Source: JAODBQ01 sp047602055
Lineage (GTDB): Bacteria > Actinomycetota > Acidimicrobiia > Acidimicrobiales > Ilumatobacteraceae
NCBI GenBank assembly: GCA_047602055.1
Contig: JASGIG010000001.1
Coordinates: 4,216,001-4,280,000, forward strand
Reading direction: 5' to 3'
Length of the DNA stretch: 64,000 nucleotides
Part shown: positions 59,552-64,000 of the stretch, one piece after another
Layout of the letters: the number at the start of each line of letters is the position of its first letter
Numbering within the stretch: position 1 is the stretch's first letter
Notes under the pieces: model-generated
Told to the model about the DNA's origin: nothing
The model's database searches: none
The model's input: the letters and a program-made list of their open reading frames with translations, nothing else
Program-made: the position numbers and the translations under genes

Positions 59552-59857
59552 ATGGAGCTGACGCCGCGGGAGATCGACAAGCTCTACGTCTACCAGGTGG
59601 CCGAGCTGGCCCGCCGGCGACGAGATCGCGGCACGAAGCTCAACGTCACCGAGGCACAGGCGCTCGTCAGCGAGGCGATCCTGGAGGCGGCGCGCGACGG
59701 GCGCACCGTGGCCGAGTGCATGGAGCTGGGCAAGCACGTCGTCAGCGAGGCCGAGTGCATGCCCGGTGTGCGCGAGCGGATCACGCTGCTGCAGGTCGAG
59801 GCGACGTTCCCGGACGGCACCAAGCTCGTCTCGTGCCACGATCCGATCAGCGCGTGA
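59552..59857 (+). CDS. ureA: Urease subunit gamma
   Basis: This is the smallest structural subunit of the nickel urease that hydrolyses urea to ammonia and carbamate. The 101-residue product matches UreA in length and sequence: MELTPREIDKLYVYQVAELARRR, LNVTEAQALVSEAILEAARDGRTV, CMELGKHVVSEAECMPGV and LLQVEATFPDGTKLV. The inner ATG was chosen over the longer open frame because it gives the canonical N-terminus; no strong Shine-Dalgarno is visible. The stop overlaps the GTG of the CbiX-like gene, which sits where ureB would normally follow. Confidence 0.96.
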   Translation: MELTPREIDKLYVYQVAELARRRRDRGTKLNVTEAQALVSEAILEAARDGRTVAECMELGKHVVSEAECMPGVRERITLLQVEATFPDGTKLVSCHDPISA

Positions 59858-60663
59858 CGGCGGCCTCCGCACGCGCCGTTCTCGTCGGTGGCCACGAGTG
59901 CGGCGGGCACGCCGGCATCGTCGAGCCGGGTCGCCGCCTGCAGCAGGCGGTCGAGTGCGGGCTCGCCGGCGAACCCGTCGTGGTCGTCGTCCCGATGACG
60001 TTCGGACGCGACCCGGCGATGATGGCCGATGCCGCGAAGACCTTGCAGGGATTGGCCCAGCGCCATCCCGGCCGCGTCGCGCTCGCCGCACCGTTCGGCA
60101 CGCCCGACCACCTCGTGGCGCTGCTACGCGGCGCGGCGCGGCGCGCCGGCGACCTCGGCGACCGTGGCGGGCCGGCCGGGCTGATCGTCGCGGCGCGCGC
60201 CAGCAACCCGTTCGACGACGCCGAGCTGCACCGCCTCGCCCATCTCGTCCGCGCCCACGGCGCCGGCATCGAGGTCGAGGTGGCGCTGCTGCGCGACGAC
60301 GTCGACGTGCTGACGGCCCACGATCGGTTGCGCCGGTTGGGCGTGGCTCGCAGCGTCGTCGTGCCGGCCGGCTTCGGCCCCGGACCGGCGCTGCCGGGCG
60401 ACGACGCGCTGTGCGCGGGCCTCACCGCCGATGGTCCGCTGCTCAGCGAGACCGCGATCGCCCGCGTCGTCGCGGCGCGCGTCGACACCGCCCGCCACGT
60501 GCTCGTCGACCATCGCGACGACGGCATCGCCGCCGGGCTCGTCGCCGACCACGAGCACGGCTACGCCCACACGCACACCCATACCCACGAGGACGCCGGC
60601 GCCCCGGCCGAACAGGAGGGACATGGCCACGCGCAAGCCGCACTACGAGCTCGGCGCTGGTGA
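59854..60663 (+). CDS. CbiX/SirB-like chelatase-family protein with His-rich tail, inserted between ureA and ureB
   Basis: The 269-residue product resembles class II (CbiX/SirB) chelatases: an N-terminal LVGGHECGGHAG where the family has the catalytic VGHGSR, a second conserved-looking motif APFGTPDHLVALL, and a C-terminal half with VVPAGFGPGPALPGDDALCAG and VVAARVDTARHVLVDHRDDG. The tail contains at least eight His in a short segment (DHEHGYAHTHTHTHED then HGH), a likely Ni/Co-binding stretch. It is coupled to ureA (GTGA) and overlaps ureB by 41 bases. A role in nickel storage or delivery to urease is inferred from location and tail; CfbA is a family precedent for nickel handling. Family call is moderate because the catalytic motif is altered. 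Confidence 0.68.
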   Translation: MTAASARAVLVGGHECGGHAGIVEPGRRLQQAVECGLAGEPVVVVVPMTFGRDPAMMADAAKTLQGLAQRHPGRVALAAPFGTPDHLVALLRGAARRAGDLGDRGGPAGLIVAARASNPFDDAELHRLAHLVRAHGAGIEVEVALLRDDVDVLTAHDRLRRLGVARSVVVPAGFGPGPALPGDDALCAGLTADGPLLSETAIARVVAARVDTARHVLVDHRDDGIAAGLVADHEHGYAHTHTHTHEDAGAPAEQEGHGHAQAALRARRW

Positions 60664-61021
60664 CATCGAGCTCAACGCCGGCCGGACGGTGGTGACCCTG
60701 CGCGTCACCAACACCGGTGACCGGCCGGTGCAGGTCGGTGCCCACTTCCACTTCTTCGAGGTCAACCGGGCGATGCGCTTCCGCCGCGACGAGGCGTGGG
60801 GCCGGCACCTCGACATCCCCGCCGGGACGGGCGTGCGCTTCGAGCCGGGCGAGACCAGGCAGGTGAGGCTCGTCGACTACGGCGGCTCACGCCGGCTCGT
60901 CGGCTTCAACGGTCTCGCCGGCGGCGACCTCGACGCGCCCGAGGTCCGCCGGCGCGCCGACGCGCGCTTGGCCGAGCGCGGCTTCGCCGACGGTGAGCCG
61001 GAGATCGGCGCGGGGCGCTAG
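60623..61021 (+). CDS. ureB: Urease subunit beta
   Basis: This is the second small structural subunit of urease, 132 residues. It carries the family motifs GDIELNAGRTVVTLRVTNTGDRPVQVGAHFHFFEVNRAMRF, GRHLDIPAGTGVRFEPGETRQVRLVDYGGSR and GFNGLAGG. The ATG follows the strong Shine-Dalgarno AGGAGGG, located inside the 3' end of the CbiX-like gene. The C-terminal extension after GFNGLAGG (about 30 residues, basic then acidic) is somewhat longer than in compact UreB proteins. ureC follows after 2 bases. Confidence 0.96.
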   Translation: MATRKPHYELGAGDIELNAGRTVVTLRVTNTGDRPVQVGAHFHFFEVNRAMRFRRDEAWGRHLDIPAGTGVRFEPGETRQVRLVDYGGSRRLVGFNGLAGGDLDAPEVRRRADARLAERGFADGEPEIGAGR

Positions 61022-61023
61022 CC

Positions 61024-62748
61024 GTGGCGATCGTCTCCAGGCGGCAGTACACCGACCTCGTCGGCCCGACGCGCGGCGACCGCGTCGTGCTCGCCGACAC
61101 CAACCTCGTCATCGAGATCGAGCACGACCACGCCGAGGGCCACTACGGCGACGAGGTCGTGTTCGGCGGTGGCAAGTCGGTGCGCGACGGGATGTCGATG
61201 GACCCGCGCGCGACGCGCGCCGAGGGCGCCCTCGACCTGCTGATCACCAACGTCATCGTGCTCGACCCGATCCTCGGCGTCGTCAAGGGCGACCTCGGCG
61301 TGCGCGACGGGCGCATCGTCGGCATCGGCAAGGCCGGCAACCCGCATCTGCAGGACGGCGTCGATCCGCAGCTGCGCATCGGTCCCGGCACGGACGTCAT
61401 CGCCGGCGAGCACCTCATCGCCACCGCCGGGGCGATCGACGCCCACGTCCACTTCATCTGCCCGCAGCAGGCCGTCGAGGCGCTGTCCAACGGCGTGACG
61501 ACGCTGTTCGGCGGCGGCACCGGCCCGAGCGACGGCACCAACGCGACCACGTGCACGCCCGGGCCGTGGAACATCCATCGCATGCTCGAAGCGGTCGAGG
61601 ACCTGCCGGTCAACGTCGGCCTGCTCGGCAAGGGCAACGGCTCGCTGCCGGCGGCGCTGGCCGAGCAGATCGAGGCGGGCGCCGCCGGGCTCAAGGTCCA
61701 CGAGGACTGGGGCTCGACGCCGGCGGCGCTGCGCGGCGCCCTCGACGTCGCCGATCGCTACGACGTGCAGGTCGCGGTGCACACCGACACGCTCAACGAG
61801 GCCGGGTTCGTCGAGGACACGATCGCGGCGATCGACGGGCGGACGATCCACACGTACCACACCGAGGGCGCCGGCGGCGGCCACGCCCCGGACATCATGA
61901 AGATGGCCGGCCATCCGAACGTGCTGCCGTCGTCGACGAACCCGACGCTGCCGTACAGCGTCAACTCCGTCGACGAGCTGCTGGACATGGTGATGGTCTG
62001 CCACCACCTCTCCCACGACATCCCCGAGGACGTCGCCTTCGCCGACTCGCGGGTGCGCGCCGAGACGATCTCCGCGGAGACGGTGCTCCACGACCTCGGC
62101 GTCATCTCGATCTTCTCGTCGGACTCGCAGGCGATGGGCCGCGTCGGCGAGACGGTCAGCCGCGCCTTCCAGACCGCGCACCACTGCAAGGACCGGCGCG
62201 GCAAGCTGCCCGAGGACGCCGACGGCAACGACAACTTCCGAGTGCTGCGCTACCTGGCCAAGGTGACCATCAACCCGGCGATCGCCCAGGGCGTCGCCGA
62301 GCACGTCGGCTCGCTGGAGCCCGGCAAGATCGCCGACATCGTGCTGTGGCCGATCGACGCCTTCGCCGCCAAGCCGAAGCTGGTGATCAAGGGCGGCGTC
62401 GTCAACTGGGCGCTGATGGGCGACCCGAACGCGTCGCTGCCGACGCCGCAGCCCGTGCTGTACCGCCCGATGTTCGGGGCGATGGGCCGCGCCCTGCAGA
62501 CCACGAGGGTGACGTTCACGTCGCAGGCGGCGATCGAGCGCGGCGTGCCCGAGCAGCTCGGCCTGCGCAGCCAGGTGCTGCCGGTGCGCGACACGCGCAC
62601 GATCGGCAAGCGCGACATGGTCCGCAACGACGCCACACCGGTGATCGACGTCGACCCGGAGACCTACCGGGTGACCGTCGACGGCGAGCCGGCGCACATC
62701 GAGCCGGCGCAGTCGCTGCCGCTGACCCAGCTCTTCTACGTCGTGTGA
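61024..62748 (+). CDS. ureC: Urease subunit alpha (catalytic)
   Basis: This is the catalytic subunit containing the dinuclear nickel site, 574 residues. The active-site residues are all visible: HVH in IDAHVHFICPQQ, the carbamylated Lys in GLKVHEDWG, His in VAVHTDTLNE and in HTYHTEGAGGGHAPD, the flap Cys-His in MVCHHLSHD and the Asp in FSSDSQAMGRVGE. The start codon is GTG. The C-terminus ends in LPLTQLFYVV, close to the usual LPMAQRYFLF-type end. Expression is probably shared with ureA, ureB and the accessory genes downstream. Confidence 0.97.
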   Translation: MAIVSRRQYTDLVGPTRGDRVVLADTNLVIEIEHDHAEGHYGDEVVFGGGKSVRDGMSMDPRATRAEGALDLLITNVIVLDPILGVVKGDLGVRDGRIVGIGKAGNPHLQDGVDPQLRIGPGTDVIAGEHLIATAGAIDAHVHFICPQQAVEALSNGVTTLFGGGTGPSDGTNATTCTPGPWNIHRMLEAVEDLPVNVGLLGKGNGSLPAALAEQIEAGAAGLKVHEDWGSTPAALRGALDVADRYDVQVAVHTDTLNEAGFVEDTIAAIDGRTIHTYHTEGAGGGHAPDIMKMAGHPNVLPSSTNPTLPYSVNSVDELLDMVMVCHHLSHDIPEDVAFADSRVRAETISAETVLHDLGVISIFSSDSQAMGRVGETVSRAFQTAHHCKDRRGKLPEDADGNDNFRVLRYLAKVTINPAIAQGVAEHVGSLEPGKIADIVLWPIDAFAAKPKLVIKGGVVNWALMGDPNASLPTPQPVLYRPMFGAMGRALQTTRVTFTSQAAIERGVPEQLGLRSQVLPVRDTRTIGKRDMVRNDATPVIDVDPETYRVTVDGEPAHIEPAQSLPLTQLFYVV

Positions 62749-62755
62749 GCCAGCC

Positions 62756-63481
62756 GTGACCGAGCTCGGACGCCTGCTGGTCAGCCTGCAGCTGGCCGAC
62801 TCCGCGTTCCCGATCGGCATGTACACGATGTCGCACGGGCTGGAGGGCTTCGCCCAGTGCGGGCTGCTCGACGGGGCGCGAGCGCGGCGAGCGGGGGCGC
62901 AGCCCCCGGCAGGCGCGGTCGACGAGCTGCTCGCCGACGTGCTCGTCGCCCTCGCCGGCCCGGGCGACGCCACCGCGCTGGCCCGCGCCCACGAGGCCGC
63001 GACCGCCGGCGACTGGGACGGCGTCGTCGCCGTCGACCACCTGCTGTTCGCGTCGAAGCTGAACGCCGAGCTGCGCACCGCCTCCGTGCGCAGCGGCCGC
63101 CAGCTGATCGGCCTCGCCGTCGACCTCTTCGACGAGCCGGCCGTCCACGAGCACGCGACGCGGATCCGCGCCAGGACGACGCCCGGCTGCCAGGCGGTGG
63201 TCAGCGCGGTCTGCCACGCGGCCGCCGGCAGCTCCGCCGCACACGCCGTCACCGCCGACCTGTTCGCCTTCGCCAACAGCTTCGTCGGCGCGGCGCTGCG
63301 GCTGCGGCTCACCGACCACCGCCGCGCCCAGGTGACGCTGCGCCGCGCCGCGCCGCTGATCGAGACGGTCGCTCTGGCCGCGCTCGACCGACCGCTCGAC
63401 GATCTCGGCGGCTTCGCCCCACTCGCCGACATCGCCTCGGCCACCCACGAGCGCGCCGAGGCGCGCCTGTTCACCAGTTGA
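62756..63481 (+). CDS. ureF: Urease accessory protein UreF
   Basis: UreF works with UreG and UreD/H in GTP-dependent nickel insertion. The 241-residue product has the family start LLVSLQLADSAFPIGMYTMSHGLEGFAQ and the later blocks LLFASKLNAELRTASVRSGRQL and TPGCQAVVSAVCHAAAG. Between LLDG and VDELLADVL there is an odd Ala/Arg/Gly/Pro segment (ARARRAGAQPPAGA) encoded by a GC palindrome-like stretch (62873-62925), which looks like an in-frame insertion. The GTG start lies 7 bases after ureC. No ureE is present between ureC and ureF. Confidence 0.92.
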   Translation: MTELGRLLVSLQLADSAFPIGMYTMSHGLEGFAQCGLLDGARARRAGAQPPAGAVDELLADVLVALAGPGDATALARAHEAATAGDWDGVVAVDHLLFASKLNAELRTASVRSGRQLIGLAVDLFDEPAVHEHATRIRARTTPGCQAVVSAVCHAAAGSSAAHAVTADLFAFANSFVGAALRLRLTDHRRAQVTLRRAAPLIETVALAALDRPLDDLGGFAPLADIASATHERAEARLFTS

Positions 63482-63491
63482 AGGAGACCCG

Positions 63492-64000
63492 ATGAGCACC
63501 GACACCCTGCGCATCGGCATCGGCGGGCCGGTCGGCTCCGGCAAGACGGCGCTGACCGAGGCGCTCGTCCCGCTGCTGATCGCCGGCGGCCGCTCCCCCG
63601 GCGTGATCACCAACGACATCTACACGCAGGAGGACGCCCACCACGTCCGCCGCGCGCTCGACGGCGTCCTCGCGCCGGACCGCGTGATCGGCGTGGAGAC
63701 CGGCGCCTGCCCGCACACCGCGGTGCGCGACGACCCGACCATCAACCTGGCCGCCGGCGAGGAGCTGCTGGAGCGGTTCCCCGACGTCGACACGCTGATC
63801 TACGAGTCGGGCGGCGACAACCTGACGCTGACGTTCTCGCCGGCGCTCGCCGACGTGTTCGTCTTCGTCCTCGACACCTCCGAGGGCGAGAAGATGCCGC
63901 GCAAGCGCGGGCCCGGCATCACCGAGTGCGACGTCCTCGTGATCAACAAGATCGACATCGCCCAGTACGTGCGCACCGACCTCGACGTCATGACGCGCGA
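63492..64000 (+). CDS. ureG: Urease accessory GTPase UreG, 3' partial
   Basis: UreG is the SIMIBI-class GTPase that drives nickel insertion into urease. The visible 169 codons include the P-loop GGPVGSGKTAL, DIYTQEDA, the metal-binding Cys-Pro-His motif in ETGACPHTAVRDD, LIYESGGDNL and the base-specificity motif VINKID. The ATG follows AAGGAGA, 10 bases after the ureF stop. The gene runs off the window end; the expected remaining part is about 30-40 codons. There is no His-rich N-terminal tail, so nickel storage may be handled by another protein. Confidence 0.96.
   Translation, partial: MSTDTLRIGIGGPVGSGKTALTEALVPLLIAGGRSPGVITNDIYTQEDAHHVRRALDGVLAPDRVIGVETGACPHTAVRDDPTINLAAGEELLERFPDVDTLIYESGGDNLTLTFSPALADVFVFVLDTSEGEKMPRKRGPGITECDVLVINKIDIAQYVRTDLDVMTR

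Overview
The window is a high-GC, gene-dense bacterial chromosome segment. Stop/start overlaps of the ATGA and GTGA type, frequent GTG and TTG starts, lipoproteins with long Thr/Ala/Ser-rich linkers, and CbtAB/CobN-type cobalamin genes point to an actinobacterium. An Acidimicrobiia-like lineage is plausible, but this is inference without a marker gene. No rRNA, tRNA, CRISPR array, integrase or insertion sequence was recognised.

Region 1 (1-2625) is the end of a metal (Zn/Mn-type) ABC uptake operon: binding lipoprotein (5' end outside the window), ATPase and permease. Region 2 (2570-18660) is a cobalamin block. Minus-strand genes cobC-like, cobQ and cobD/cbiB lie beside a plus-strand cobB. A second minus-strand operon runs cobN, Mg-chelatase-like ChlI/D, btuF-, btuC- and btuD-like genes, then cobO. 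Two head-to-head cobalamin riboswitches control cobN on one side and cbtB-cbtA on the other. The block is seeded with palindromic repeats, several of which sit inside the first codons of genes.

Region 3 (18723-22502) holds an FhuF-like Fe-S protein, a decayed ABC-transporter remnant, a frameshifted VOC protein, two TetR regulators and a gamma-carbonic-anhydrase-like protein. Region 4 (22510-41141) is the most unusual part. It encodes two PhyH dioxygenases (one fused to an FlK-type thioesterase), an Ldh2-type 2-hydroxyacid dehydrogenase, an enoyl-CoA hydratase reading in frame into an indolepyruvate:ferredoxin-type oxidoreductase, two double-domain CaiB/BaiF CoA-transferases and a five-gene Dpp-type ABC importer. 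Together these could import an acid, activate it to a CoA thioester, hydroxylate it at C2, hydrolyse and oxidise it to a 2-oxo acid, and decarboxylate that to a one-carbon-shorter acyl-CoA: a candidate inducible alpha-oxidation module. A shared inverted repeat with an AATC-N12-GATT core occurs in at least four of its promoter regions and beside a TetR gene.

Region 5 (41190-44388) is a PAS/GAF/GGDEF protein, an SDR protein and coaE with a 15-base homopolymer. Region 6 (44410-64000) is a ureide/urea nitrogen-scavenging block: hydantoin/allantoin-type racemase, RbsABC-like importer, PuuE allantoinase, malate synthase, allantoate-amidohydrolase-type M20 enzyme, a small allophanate-hydrolase-C-domain-like protein, a 2-oxoglutarate oxygenase, a GntR regulator, a Liv/Urt-type importer and ureA-(CbiX-like)-ureB-ureC-ureF-ureG. 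A 15-bp motif that is identical at two operon promoters and degenerate at the GntR divergent promoter suggests one regulon.
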